From JAAXPZ01 sp965215705 (lineage in GTDB: Bacteria; Campylobacterota; Campylobacteria; Campylobacterales; Sulfurovaceae): DNA of 64,000 bases. The notes below the pieces were generated by a model. It saw only the letters and a program-made list of their open reading frames with translations. It ran no database searches and was not told the origin of the DNA. This document shows positions 52,335-62,011 of the stretch, piece after piece (within the stretch, counting starts at the first letter, position 1; the number at the start of each line of letters is the position of its first letter). Both the position numbers and the translations under genes were made by a program. The stretch spans positions 1-64,000 of the forward strand of contig CBDCEE010000008.1 in the NCBI GenBank assembly GCA_965215705.1. Reading direction: 5' to 3'.

Positions 52335-52967
52335 ATGACATTCCCCCCATGCAACAACACTCCACTAGGCATCTACCCCGTCGTAGATAGAACAGCCAAA
52401 CTCAAACCCCTCTACCGCTATGGCATCACCACCGCACAACTTAGGATCAAAGACCTCACAGGAGACGCACTAGAACAGGAGATCATCCAAGCCATACAGA
52501 TCTCAGAGCAGTACAATGTCCGCCTCTTCATCAATGACTACTGGCAGCTTGCCATCAAACACCACGCCTACGGCATCCATCTAGGGCAAGAAGATATCCA
52601 AGAAGCAAATGTAAATGCTATCTTGGAGGCAGGCATCAGACTGGGTATCAGTACCCACACACCAGAAGAGATCGATATCGCCCTAGGGTTTGAGCCCAGC
52701 TATCTGGCTATCGGTCCTATCTATGAGCCTATCTCCAAAGAACTTACTTACCCACCTGTAGGCATAGAGAGACTCAAGACATGGGCACATTCTGTTCCCT
52801 ACCCTATCGTAGCTATCGGAGGGATCACAGAGGAGAATATCGCTGATGTGGTTGCAGCTGATGCAGCCAGTGGGATTGCCATGATTTCTGGAGTATTGAA
52901 TGGAGAGGGGGATATTTCTGAGGAGAAAACTAAAGGACTTATGGAGGCATTTGATAAAATGGCATGA
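52335..52967 (+). CDS. thiE: Thiamine-phosphate synthase
   Basis: A 210-residue TIM-barrel enzyme that joins HMP-PP and thiazole phosphate to thiamine phosphate. Signatures are LRIKDLTGDALEQEI, LFINDYWQLAIKHHAYGIHL, AIGPIYEPISKELTYPPVG and AIGGITEENI. Its ribosome site AAGGAA is part of the IS target duplication, so the gene kept its translation signal after insertion. Transcription now depends on read-through of the IS or a new promoter. Confidence 0.94.
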   Translation: MTFPPCNNTPLGIYPVVDRTAKLKPLYRYGITTAQLRIKDLTGDALEQEIIQAIQISEQYNVRLFINDYWQLAIKHHAYGIHLGQEDIQEANVNAILEAGIRLGISTHTPEEIDIALGFEPSYLAIGPIYEPISKELTYPPVGIERLKTWAHSVPYPIVAIGGITEENIADVVAADAASGIAMISGVLNGEGDISEEKTKGLMEAFDKMA

Positions 52968-52994
52968 TCATGCGACATAATCACACCTACATCA

Positions 52995-53735
52995 TCATAA
53001 TGCCTTCGTCCGTTCATAACAAACTTTCACCGCTTCAATAAAGCTGTCTCGTACAGCACCCTTCTCTAAAGCAGCGATGCCAGCGATCGTCGTACCACCT
53101 GGTGAGGTGACTTTATCTTTGATGATAGCCGGATGCTCATCCTCCAGCAGAGCACCCATCCCATCCATCAGAGCAGCGACATATTCGTAGCTTTTATCAC
53201 GTGGAAGCCCTATGTTGACCGCTCCATCACTCAGCGCTTCTGCTACCAATGCTATCCATGCAGGTGCGGAACCACCAATACCTGTAGCGATATCTAACTG
53301 TGCTTCGCTCTCTAACCAGATCGCTTTACCAATAGAAGAGAGGATGGAGAGTGCTTCATCTTTGAAATACTCATCACCACATACTGAAGTGACAGACTTT
53401 CGCTTGAGCGCAGCAAGGTTAGGCATAGCTCGAATATAGGCTTTGGCAGAGATTGTACTACGCACTTTTTCAAGTGGTGTACCAGCTAATATAGAGATGA
53501 CTGCCTCCGCCTCACCACTACAGTCCAAACTCTCCAGAGACTGAGGCTTGATCGCCAATATTACCACAAACCCTCCCAGCGAGGGTACGGTATCTAGTAT
53601 GGTCACATTGGGATAGAGATCACGGAGCTCCTCCTGACGGGGTACATACGCCTCCACCACTGTCACATCATAGTGATCTAATCCAGAAAGCATCGCCCCT
53701 CCCATATTGCCTGCACCAATAAGTAATATCTTCAT
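52995..53735 (-). CDS. proC: Pyrroline-5-carboxylate reductase
   Basis: A 246-residue NAD(P)H enzyme for the last step of proline synthesis. The N-terminal Rossmann loop LLIGAGNMGGAMLSGL, then VILAIKPQS, IRAMPNLAALKRKS and the C-terminal KVTSPGGTTIAGIAALEKG are diagnostic. It is convergent with thiE. A GTATAATC box lies about 30 bp upstream. Confidence 0.94.
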   Translation of the reverse strand: MKILLIGAGNMGGAMLSGLDHYDVTVVEAYVPRQEELRDLYPNVTILDTVPSLGGFVVILAIKPQSLESLDCSGEAEAVISILAGTPLEKVRSTISAKAYIRAMPNLAALKRKSVTSVCGDEYFKDEALSILSSIGKAIWLESEAQLDIATGIGGSAPAWIALVAEALSDGAVNIGLPRDKSYEYVAALMDGMGALLEDEHPAIIKDKVTSPGGTTIAGIAALEKGAVRDSFIEAVKVCYERTKAL

Positions 53736-53932
53736 AGTTTTGTCCTGATTAGGTTTTTGTTGACTAGATTATACTGAAAAAATGAGAAATGAGAAATTAA
53801 GGATATATTATTTCACTATGAAGTAAAGATTTCTGTTTGGTTTTGTGCAGATTTGAGGGCTCGGGAGAGGGAGTATGCGTCGGCACATGACCGAACAACT
53901 CCCTCAAAGGTGTGCGAAAGCAAGCAGAAAGC

Positions 53933-54487
53933 TTACTTCATCGCTTCAAGGGCATATTTTTTACCCAATGCATAGGCAGTTTTATTCACCTCATGTACCT
54001 TGGCAGGTACTTTGGAAAGCATGGTATCTACCAGTAACTGTTCATCGAGTGCGCCTGTAAATGTATTGGCAATGGCCAGTGCTACAACCGATTGTGTAAT
54101 CACATTTCCTACCTCTTCTTTGGCAATCGTAATAATAGGTATCTCTACAATATTCCATTTTTTACGATCTTCCTCTGTAGGATGTACCAGATTAGGTTCA
54201 ATAACAATTGTGCCCCCCTCTTTAACCCCGCCTTTAAACTGTTGATAGCTCACATCTGCCACAGAGAGCATAAAGTCAATCTGTCCATCAATGGCGTAAG
54301 GGTAAAAAATCTCATGCTCATCCATTTGGATATCGACTACGGTTGGTCCACCTCTTACCTGTGAGGTATAGGTAGCGGTCTTGATACCAAATCCACCTTC
54401 TTTGATTTTGGCTGCAGCAAAAATCTCACCTGCAAGGAGTACACCCTGTCCACCGACACCAGTAAATCTCATTACAACTTTACTCAT
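53933..54487 (-). CDS. oorC: 2-oxoglutarate:ferredoxin oxidoreductase, gamma subunit
   Basis: A 184-residue subunit with FTGVGGQGVLLAGEIFAAA near the N-terminus, the typical gamma-subunit CoA/ThDP-cleft loop. The ATG at 54487 has AAGGAGAAGACC directly before it; longer forms reach into oorB. Last gene of oorDABC, which converts 2-oxoglutarate to succinyl-CoA and reduces ferredoxin in Campylobacterota that lack 2-oxoglutarate dehydrogenase. Confidence 0.92.
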   Translation of the reverse strand: MSKVVMRFTGVGGQGVLLAGEIFAAAKIKEGGFGIKTATYTSQVRGGPTVVDIQMDEHEIFYPYAIDGQIDFMLSVADVSYQQFKGGVKEGGTIVIEPNLVHPTEEDRKKWNIVEIPIITIAKEEVGNVITQSVVALAIANTFTGALDEQLLVDTMLSKVPAKVHEVNKTAYALGKKYALEAMK

Positions 54488-54497
54488 GGTCTTCTCC

Positions 54498-55355
54498 TTA
54501 TATCTTTTTCTCAAAGTCATCCTGGGTGATTCTAGCTCTTTCACCTTGGTGGACTTTCTTGATATCTTCATACATATCACAATATTCTCTGACTTCTGTA
54601 TCCTGCTTTAGTATTCCTGTAGGGAGGAGATTCTTCTTCTCACTTTCAGGTAAGGCATCCCATTTCTTTTTGGAGACAGTAATAGAGTCGATCCAATCCA
54701 GATTTGCCATAGCTGACTGCATCTTGTTCTTTCTACCTAGATTAATGTGACAGTTGGAGTTAACATCCACAAACGAGAATCCTCTATGCTCTAATGCTTG
54801 CACAAGTATTTTCTCTAGTTTCTTTGGTGCATTAACTGTCTCTCGCGCAACAAAAGAGGCCCCTGCCGCTTCAGCCAGTTTGCAGGCATCAAAAGTGGGG
54901 TCGATATTACCTGCTTTTTGTGACACTGTCCACATTCCTTGCGGTGTCGTAGGCGAGGTTTGTGAATTGGTCAAGCCATAGATGAAGTTGTTAATCAGAA
55001 TCATCGTGATATCGATATTTCTTCTACAACCATGAATCGTATGGTTACCACCAATTGCCAAACCATCACCATCTCCTGCTACACAAACAACATGTTTGTC
55101 AGGGTTGGCAAGCTTGATACCTGTAGCGAAAGCAATCGTTCTTCCATGTGTGGTATGGACGGTATTAAAGTCTACATAAGAAGAGAATCTTCCTGAACAT
55201 CCAATACCTGAAACGAGACAGATGTCATCTTTTTTCCAGCCTAGCTTGTCCACTGCACGGATAAATGACTTGAGGATCACACCGTCACCACAGCCCCAAC
55301 ACCAAAGTGTTGGCATCTTATTTACTCTTAGATATTGATCATAATTGAATGCCAT
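54498..55355 (-). CDS. oorB: 2-oxoglutarate:ferredoxin oxidoreductase, beta subunit
   Basis: A 285-residue ThDP- and Fe-S-containing subunit. LWCWGCGDGVILKSFIRA carries conserved Cys, GIGCSGRFSSY and GDGDGLAIGGNHTIHGCRRN bind ThDP/Mg and cluster. It lies 2 bp after oorA and 10 bp before oorC. Confidence 0.95.
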   Translation of the reverse strand: MAFNYDQYLRVNKMPTLWCWGCGDGVILKSFIRAVDKLGWKKDDICLVSGIGCSGRFSSYVDFNTVHTTHGRTIAFATGIKLANPDKHVVCVAGDGDGLAIGGNHTIHGCRRNIDITMILINNFIYGLTNSQTSPTTPQGMWTVSQKAGNIDPTFDACKLAEAAGASFVARETVNAPKKLEKILVQALEHRGFSFVDVNSNCHINLGRKNKMQSAMANLDWIDSITVSKKKWDALPESEKKNLLPTGILKQDTEVREYCDMYEDIKKVHQGERARITQDDFEKKI

Positions 55356-55357
55356 GG

Positions 55358-56494
55358 CTAAAATACCTCCTTTACTTTTTCTACAATGTCCGCAGGTGAA
55401 AATGGTCTACCGTTGGTCTTGGTCAATTTCTGTATATCAAGTCTACCCATGGATCTCTGGATCTCTTCGAGATATTGCCCTTGATTGAGCTCTACTGAGA
55501 GCACTTTGTCAAATTTACCTCCAAGCTCATGCAATCTTGCTTCTGGGCTTGGCCAGAGAGTGATAGGTCTAAACATCCCTGCTTTGATACCTTCAGCACG
55601 TAGTGTATTAACCGCCTCTTTGATAGCAAGAGATGCTGAGCCGTATCCAACCAGTAGAATATCTGCATCTTCAAGCATATACTCTTCATTGGACTCAATT
55701 TCATCACGATAGGCATCTACCTTTTTAAAGAGTCTGTCAATCAGCTTTCTACAGGTCTCAATCTCCTCAGTTGGGAAACCATCAGGGCCATGGTGTAGCC
55801 CTGTGTAGTGATAGCGATATCCTGTAAACATAGGGTTTAGTACTGCTGGCTCATCCTCGCCCACACCGTAGGGCTTATACGCCTCAGCTGAACCATCAAA
55901 TGTTTTTCGAGGTACAATATTTTTCTTGACCTCCTCTTCTGTTGGGATGATCGCTTTGGCATGCATATGTCCCAGTGTCTCATCTAGAAGAACAAAGACA
56001 GGTTGCATAAATCTGTCAGCAAGATTAAATGCTCGCACTGTTTCTGTATAGCACTCCGCCAGGTTACCTGCACATACTGTGATGGACTTATAGTCCCCAT
56101 GACTTGGGTTCTTTGCTTGTGCAACATCACCCTGAGCTACACGTGTAGGTAGTCCAGTAGAAGGACCGCCTCTCATGACATTGATGACGACCAAAGGTAC
56201 TTCACACATCTGAGCAAGTCCTAAGTTTTCAGCTTTAAGTGAAATACCTGGTCCTGAAGTTGCAGTCAGTGTTCTGACGCCAGACATTCCCGCACCAATC
56301 GCTGCTGCAACCCCTGCGATCTCATCTTCCATCTGAATCGCAGCCCCTCCTATACGAGGGAGCATATCTGAGATATCATGCATGATCTCACTCGAAGGTG
56401 TCAGCGGATATCCAGCAAAAAATCTGCACCCTGCATCTACTGATGCACGTGCTGCCAATCCATTCCCGTTGGAAATAATTTCTCTTGTTGACAT
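55358..56494 (-). CDS. oorA: 2-oxoglutarate:ferredoxin oxidoreductase, alpha subunit
   Basis: A 378-residue pyrimidine-binding subunit: CRFFAGYPLTPSSEIMHDIS, QMEDEIAGVAAAIGAGMSGV and TATSGPGISLKAENLGLAQM are characteristic. It shares a base with the oorD stop/start junction. It forms the catalytic core with oorB. Confidence 0.95.
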   Translation of the reverse strand: MSTREIISNGNGLAARASVDAGCRFFAGYPLTPSSEIMHDISDMLPRIGGAAIQMEDEIAGVAAAIGAGMSGVRTLTATSGPGISLKAENLGLAQMCEVPLVVINVMRGGPSTGLPTRVAQGDVAQAKNPSHGDYKSITVCAGNLAECYTETVRAFNLADRFMQPVFVLLDETLGHMHAKAIIPTEEEVKKNIVPRKTFDGSAEAYKPYGVGEDEPAVLNPMFTGYRYHYTGLHHGPDGFPTEEIETCRKLIDRLFKKVDAYRDEIESNEEYMLEDADILLVGYGSASLAIKEAVNTLRAEGIKAGMFRPITLWPSPEARLHELGGKFDKVLSVELNQGQYLEEIQRSMGRLDIQKLTKTNGRPFSPADIVEKVKEVF

Positions 56495-56826
56495 TAATTA
56501 GCCTCCTTGTAGTCTACAGGCAATCTGTAACCGTTACTTGCTATCGCCTCTTGTCTTGCTTTGGATGTATCTGTAAGTTTTGCAAATTTAAACTCTTTTC
56601 TATCTGCTACATAAATTGCAAAGTCAGGACAGGAGAGCTCGCACTCCTGACATCCAATGCAGGCGTCCGGTGTGATCACACTGATCATTGCACCCAGTGT
56701 GGATGCCGGCTCCTGTTGCATAGAGAGGACACCTGCGGGACATGCGTCCACACAGATATCACATGCTTTACATCTGCTGGTATTAACCCATACCGGTGTA
56801 TTTTCCGGTGCTACCATTGCTGCCAT
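56494..56826 (-). CDS. oorD: 2-oxoglutarate:ferredoxin oxidoreductase, delta (ferredoxin) subunit
   Basis: A 110-residue 2[4Fe-4S] protein with CKACDICVDACPAG and CIGCQECELSCPDF, relaying electrons from the OorAB centre to ferredoxin. First gene of the operon; an AAAAGGGGAAA site precedes its ATG. Confidence 0.93.
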   Translation of the reverse strand: MAAMVAPENTPVWVNTSRCKACDICVDACPAGVLSMQQEPASTLGAMISVITPDACIGCQECELSCPDFAIYVADRKEFKFAKLTDTSKARQEAIASNGYRLPVDYKEAN

Positions 56827-57045
56827 ATTTTCCCCTTTTCAATAAATAAAATAGTGAGGTTTTGTCACTGAATAAGAGTATCTTAGTTTAGGTAATGGTG
56901 CTGTTAAAGTAGGAAAAGCGTATTGTAGAAAGAGGGATCATGTTACTATTTGAAGCACAAGTTTTAGTAAAAGTATATAGTTATTATCACTTTAAATTAT
57001 CATTGTTTCAAAATAGATTGATTTGCACAGGCAGAGGCCTGTACA

Positions 57046-60000
57046 TTACTTGAGTTTGCGGTTTCTCGCAGCCAACATCGTCAAGACAAATAATCCTGCG
57101 ATAGCATAATAAACCCACATTGGTATGGGCACAGGATCACCTGCTGCATAAGAGTGTAATCCTGGAAGATAGTAGTTAACCCCAAAGTAGGTCATAAGTA
57201 CGGTAGAGTATGCCCAGGTGGCTGCTACATTATAAGTAAAGTTAGACTTGAGTGCAGGGATAAACCTAAGGTGTAGCACAGTAGCATAGATAAGAATCGT
57301 GACTGCCGCCCATGTCTCTTTGGGATCCCAGCCCCAGTAACGTCCCCAGCTCTCATTTGCCCAGACACCACCAAGAAAGTTCCCTACTGTCATCAGCATC
57401 AAGCCTATGATCAAGCCCATTTCAGAGAGGTTACTAAGCTCTTTGATCGAACGATCGATATTGGCATTACCATTTTTCCCACGCATAATATAGAGCGTCA
57501 ACACCAGAAGAGAAAGTATCGAACCAAGCCCAAGGAATCCATCCCCTGCAATGATCGTTGCCACATGGATCATCAGCCAGTAGGACTTGAGTACCGGTAC
57601 CAGATTGGTGATCTCCGGATTGATGAAGTTCATATGGGCTACACCCATTGTGATCCCTGCCAATAGTGCTGTACCTGCCAATGCAAAGGGGGAGTTTTTG
57701 GCAAGAATAATTCCGGCAAGTACTGTTGATCCAGCAATAAAGACAATCGACTCATAGGCATTGGACCAGGGGGCATGGTCTGCGATGTACCATCGTATCC
57801 CCAGTCCTGTTACATGGATCACAAAGCCTAGCAACAAAATACCCCAAGCAACACGCATGATCATTTTCAATGAAAAAGCCGGTTTGACCACATTGATAAA
57901 GGCAAAGATTAAGAGTATAAGTCCCAACAGAAGATACAGCGGTACCAGTTTTCCAAAGAGCCCCAGCTTGTTGTACTGTATCTCCATGCCCATGCGGTCT
58001 TCACTCGGCATGACTGCTGCACCATACTTTTTCTGATAGATACGGATCCCTTTGAGTGCAATATCTGCATTCTCCCAGTTGCCTGTCTTGACACCTTCAC
58101 CTACCATTTTAAAATAAGCAGAGATACTCAGCTTGACCAAATCTGCCTCTTTCTTGGGAAGTACTTTAAAGGCTTCCATCGGTGCCAGCCATTTGTTGCT
58201 GGTATCATTGGGGATAGGATAGAGCTTTAGCAATGAAGCCTGATATGCCATATAAGCCACATTGACTCGCTCATCGATCTTGATCAACTCTTTATCATAC
58301 TTGCTCTGCTCTAGAGGCTTTTTACGACTGGCATCTGTGATCTCCTGATAAAGCTTGTACCCATCCTTCCCTTGTGTGAAGAAGTCTGAAAACTTTGCAA
58401 ATTTGCTCTCCTCAGGGAGACCTAAATTGACAGCGATTTTAGGGTGCCCGATTTTGATCATTGGAATACTCTGATACAAGGAAGGCTCCATGACCATCCC
58501 CAGTAACATCTGTATAGGCTCCAGTCCAAAGAGACTGCTTTTGCCTGTGACTTTAGAGATCACCTCATGTGCTACTGTATCCATAGGCTTCATGCGCCCT
58601 TGATAGTCCTGTACAGGGAGCATACCAAACTTCTCTGCATGCTCCATGCTGTAGGCTTGCATCTGCTGCAAGGCTGAGGCTGCTATCACTGGTGAGGCTG
58701 CCTGTGTCATCTGCGGTGCAAACATCCCTATCGCAAGTACCGCTACCACTGCTGTGGTCTGCTGTAGTTTGCGTGCCCCTTTGAGTAGCTTCTGAAATCT
58801 ACCCTTAGAGATAAAAAGACTCCAGATCATACCAATCACCAAAAGCAGATACCCTATATAGGTAGGCAATGTACCAGGATCATGGTTGACGGAAAGTACC
58901 GTACCCTTCTCATCCTGATCATAGGAGGATTGGAAGAATCGATAGTTACGGTGGTTCAAGATATGGTTCATATAGATTCTATACGGTTGTTCAATCCCCT
59001 GCTCCTTATCTAGCAGTACCACCTCACTGGCATAAGAGGCAGGTGTCATCGAGCCTGGATAACGCTCCAACTGAAAGTCCAAGAGCTTAATGGCAAAAGG
59101 GAGTTCGATCTGCTTCGCACCTACACGTAACTGAATATCAATACCATCCAGACTGAGCCGATGGATCTCTCCACTGTCCCCTTTATAGGGTCTGGTCACG
59201 ACACGTTTTTTTAGCTCTCCCACAGCTACTTCCCACTCGATATACTCTGCTTTTCCGCTCTGTGTTTTGAGGTCTTTCGCCACCATGTCTACCCGCGCTT
59301 TGGCATGGACCTCTTTAAGTACGATAGAGTTATCCCCAAACTGATACAGCATCCTCCGGCTAAAGTCATTTTCTCCTTTTTCCAGTGCACCACTGCTTCT
59401 ATCATTCATATTGACCGTGGTAAGCTTGAAGGGAAACGCTACTTTGAACCCCTCTCCGCTGTCATGGATTAGAAAGGTGGGTTTGGTTTTAGAAGGTTCT
59501 GCCTCATAGGCAAGATAAAATCCGCCAAAATCAATCTTCTGCCCTTTTGCAAAATAATAAATCTGCCCTTTAGCCCCTGTGGCAATCTTGAGTTCAAGAA
59601 TCTTTTTCCCTGTGGGATCAGCAATGGCTTTCTCTTGTGCGGTAGGAAGATATTTTAGCAGTCTTACCTCTACGCTCTTCTCTCCTATGGGCAATGCCAA
59701 ATTTACGTGGTTGGATGTCATAGAGGAGAGATACAGGGGCTCCTCTCCATAGGTTTTCTGTTCTCCACTCTTGGCTTCTACCTGTAGAGACTTATAGTCT
59801 GAGACCATGGTATGGCTACTTTTCCCTTCACGGATATGCATGACCCCTTCATAGCCGACATAACGTGTAATCAATGCTCCCATCGCTATGATCAAAAAAG
59901 AGAGATGGAAGAGAAATACTGGAAAGCGTGTTTTGTAGGATTTAAATTTAACAATGTTATAGGCCAATATCGCTGCAAAATAAGCCAAGAAGACCTCAAA

Positions 60001-60147
60001 CCATTTGGTTTTGTAAACCAGTGCCTGTGCCGTCTGCGTCCCATAATCATTCTCTATAAAGGTAGCCACTCCCGCAATCACACCAAACAAGAACAGTATC
60101 AAGACCGCCATCTTCATTGAAAAAATAGTTTTCATCTTATATCCCAT
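57046..60147 (-). CDS. Fused cytochrome c synthase CcsBA
   Basis: A 1033-residue inner-membrane protein that joins ResB (CcsB) and CcsA, exporting haem and ligating it to apocytochromes c (System II). N-terminal ResB helices and a large periplasmic domain (about 100-420) precede a signal-like internal helix near 465; the CcsA part holds the WWD haem motif (GVWANESWGRYWGWDPKETWA-type, near 925) and conserved His in MLIHVATIIAGDGFLGLG. Fused CcsBA is usual in Helicobacter and Wolinella. The start may instead be an ATG at 60135. A TATAAT box lies at 60165-60170. It supplies the c-type cytochrome encoded 3 kb upstream. Confidence 0.94.
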   Translation of the reverse strand: MGYKMKTIFSMKMAVLILFLFGVIAGVATFIENDYGTQTAQALVYKTKWFEVFLAYFAAILAYNIVKFKSYKTRFPVFLFHLSFLIIAMGALITRYVGYEGVMHIREGKSSHTMVSDYKSLQVEAKSGEQKTYGEEPLYLSSMTSNHVNLALPIGEKSVEVRLLKYLPTAQEKAIADPTGKKILELKIATGAKGQIYYFAKGQKIDFGGFYLAYEAEPSKTKPTFLIHDSGEGFKVAFPFKLTTVNMNDRSSGALEKGENDFSRRMLYQFGDNSIVLKEVHAKARVDMVAKDLKTQSGKAEYIEWEVAVGELKKRVVTRPYKGDSGEIHRLSLDGIDIQLRVGAKQIELPFAIKLLDFQLERYPGSMTPASYASEVVLLDKEQGIEQPYRIYMNHILNHRNYRFFQSSYDQDEKGTVLSVNHDPGTLPTYIGYLLLVIGMIWSLFISKGRFQKLLKGARKLQQTTAVVAVLAIGMFAPQMTQAASPVIAASALQQMQAYSMEHAEKFGMLPVQDYQGRMKPMDTVAHEVISKVTGKSSLFGLEPIQMLLGMVMEPSLYQSIPMIKIGHPKIAVNLGLPEESKFAKFSDFFTQGKDGYKLYQEITDASRKKPLEQSKYDKELIKIDERVNVAYMAYQASLLKLYPIPNDTSNKWLAPMEAFKVLPKKEADLVKLSISAYFKMVGEGVKTGNWENADIALKGIRIYQKKYGAAVMPSEDRMGMEIQYNKLGLFGKLVPLYLLLGLILLIFAFINVVKPAFSLKMIMRVAWGILLLGFVIHVTGLGIRWYIADHAPWSNAYESIVFIAGSTVLAGIILAKNSPFALAGTALLAGITMGVAHMNFINPEITNLVPVLKSYWLMIHVATIIAGDGFLGLGSILSLLVLTLYIMRGKNGNANIDRSIKELSNLSEMGLIIGLMLMTVGNFLGGVWANESWGRYWGWDPKETWAAVTILIYATVLHLRFIPALKSNFTYNVAATWAYSTVLMTYFGVNYYLPGLHSYAAGDPVPIPMWVYYAIAGLFVLTMLAARNRKLK

Positions 60148-60192
60148 GATAATTAATTGTAAAAATTATAACGGAGATTTCATAACTGAATC

Positions 60193-61362
60193 TTAATTGG
60201 GAGTTTTTTTCTCTTTTTTGGGAAAGGCATAGTTAAAGCAGGCACCATGCCCCTCTGTCGATATGACTTTAATCTCAATATCATGCTGATCACAGATTTT
60301 TTTCACAATGTTCAATCCAATACCAAAGCCTCCGGATATCTTATCCCCACGGTAGTATCTTTCAAAGATTCGAGAGATATTCTCTATGCCTCTACCCTGA
60401 TCACAGATTTTGAGTATGCTATACTGATTTTCTTCATACAAAGAGACTGTAATCTCTGTGGCATTTTTAGAGTATTTGATTGCATTGGAGAGCGTATTAT
60501 CTATGATCCTAGAGAGCTCCAATCTACTGAAATACAAGACTATGTCCTCCCCAATATCAGAAGTGACCTTTATATTTTTAGCACGTAAAAGATCACCAAA
60601 AAACTCTATACGCTCATGACAGAAAGCAGAGAAATCAATCTGCTGCTTGGGGTGATGCACACGATTTGTCTTGACAAAAAACTCCAAATCCTCATAGACA
60701 ACAATCATATTTTTCAATGCTGATTTGGCTCTGAGTATCATCGTATTGTTCTCATAGAGGCTGCTCAGTCCATCAAGATTGAGTAGGATCACACCCAGAG
60801 GTGTCTTCATCTCATGCATGGCATCTTTGATAAAGTTCTCCAGGTAACGGTGGAGCTGCCTATGAGGCTCCGTACTCTGTCTGAGGATAAAAAAGAGTGC
60901 CATAAATACCAAAAAAGCCGTTACGATCAATATCACCAGCACATTGACGATCAATTTTGCATGTGTATTTTTTTTCACTGTCACCAAATAGTAGGCATCA
61001 AATACATTTCCCTTTAGTATAGCCGTATAGTAGTGGTATCCTTCTCGCTGTGCAAAGCCTTCATCCTCCGGTATGAATGGCTGTTGCAGAAGTGAAAAAA
61101 CAGATTTCCCTGCCTGATCATAGAGGGCACCCTGAAAAAGATTGGATCGAGGGAAATAGAACTCTCGCTCAGAAGAGTTGGAAAAGGTATAGATACGATT
61201 GGCTACTTTTTGTGTATACTTTTGCAACATCTCTCTGTCTCTATACTCGCTGTTCTCCAGCTCACTGGTAATATAAAAATGCAGGGGGAGTGAAACGATC
61301 AATACAAGGATAAGTACCTGAAGGACAATATACCGACTCCCTACCCACTGTCTATTTAGCAA
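60193..61362 (-). CDS. Sensor histidine kinase
   Basis: A 389-residue membrane kinase: transmembrane helix near residues 10-28, periplasmic domain, second helix (VLVILIVTAFLVFMALFFIL), then HisKA with FIKDAMHEMKTPLGVILLN (phospho-His) and HATPase with NTLSNAIKYSKNATE and GFGIGLNIVKKICD. Its start overlaps the response-regulator gene by 11 bp. Together with that gene and the Cache-type protein upstream it forms one operon. Confidence 0.92.
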   Translation of the reverse strand: MLNRQWVGSRYIVLQVLILVLIVSLPLHFYITSELENSEYRDREMLQKYTQKVANRIYTFSNSSEREFYFPRSNLFQGALYDQAGKSVFSLLQQPFIPEDEGFAQREGYHYYTAILKGNVFDAYYLVTVKKNTHAKLIVNVLVILIVTAFLVFMALFFILRQSTEPHRQLHRYLENFIKDAMHEMKTPLGVILLNLDGLSSLYENNTMILRAKSALKNMIVVYEDLEFFVKTNRVHHPKQQIDFSAFCHERIEFFGDLLRAKNIKVTSDIGEDIVLYFSRLELSRIIDNTLSNAIKYSKNATEITVSLYEENQYSILKICDQGRGIENISRIFERYYRGDKISGGFGIGLNIVKKICDQHDIEIKVISTEGHGACFNYAFPKKEKKTPN

Positions 61363-62011
61363 TACGGTACCCTACCATCTTCTTGGTCTCTATGAATGAT
61401 TTACCACACTTCTGTCTCACACGATTGATACACATACGGATATCTGCATAGCTCACCTCTTTCCCCTCCCATACCTCATCCTGTAGACGGTCCAGAGAGA
61501 GGTAATACCCTTGATTTTGTAGCAGTGCAGAGACAAGTTTTGTCTCTATCGCACTGAGATCAATCTCCTCCTCTTCACGGTAAAGAAGCTGATTGGCAAT
61601 ATCAAAAGAGAATCTCTCCCCTATACTGACCTGAGCTGTATTGCTGCGATACAGGTCTGATTTGATAATCTGCTCTATTCTGTATTGTAGCTCTTTCAGC
61701 TCAAATGGCTTCCTCAGGTAATCACTGCACCCAAGCTCATACCCTAGGCTCAAATCTTCTATATCTACCAAAGAGGTGAGCATGATCACAGGAGTCATGA
61801 CACCATTCTCTCTGAGCTCCTTCAATACCTCATACCCATCCTTCCCTGGTACTCGGATATCCAATAACAAAATAGCATAGTGCGTATGATAGATCGCATC
61901 CAACGCCTCCGTACCATTCTCGTACACATCTACCTCATAGCCTTTGGCTATCAGATAGTCTTGCAGTGTGACCCGATAGAGGTAATCATCTTCCAGTAGT
62001 AGTAATTTCAT
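61352..62011 (-). CDS. OmpR-type response regulator
   Basis: A 219-residue regulator: receiver with LLLEDDYLYR, phospho-Asp in YAILLLDIRVPGKDG and Lys in YLRKPFELKEL, then a winged helix ending RMCINRVRQKCGKSFIETKK. Unlike the orphan regulator at 11207, its receiver has all phosphorylation residues. It overlaps the Cache-type gene by 4 bp. Confidence 0.93.
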   Translation of the reverse strand: MKLLLLEDDYLYRVTLQDYLIAKGYEVDVYENGTEALDAIYHTHYAILLLDIRVPGKDGYEVLKELRENGVMTPVIMLTSLVDIEDLSLGYELGCSDYLRKPFELKELQYRIEQIIKSDLYRSNTAQVSIGERFSFDIANQLLYREEEEIDLSAIETKLVSALLQNQGYYLSLDRLQDEVWEGKEVSYADIRMCINRVRQKCGKSFIETKKMVGYRIAK

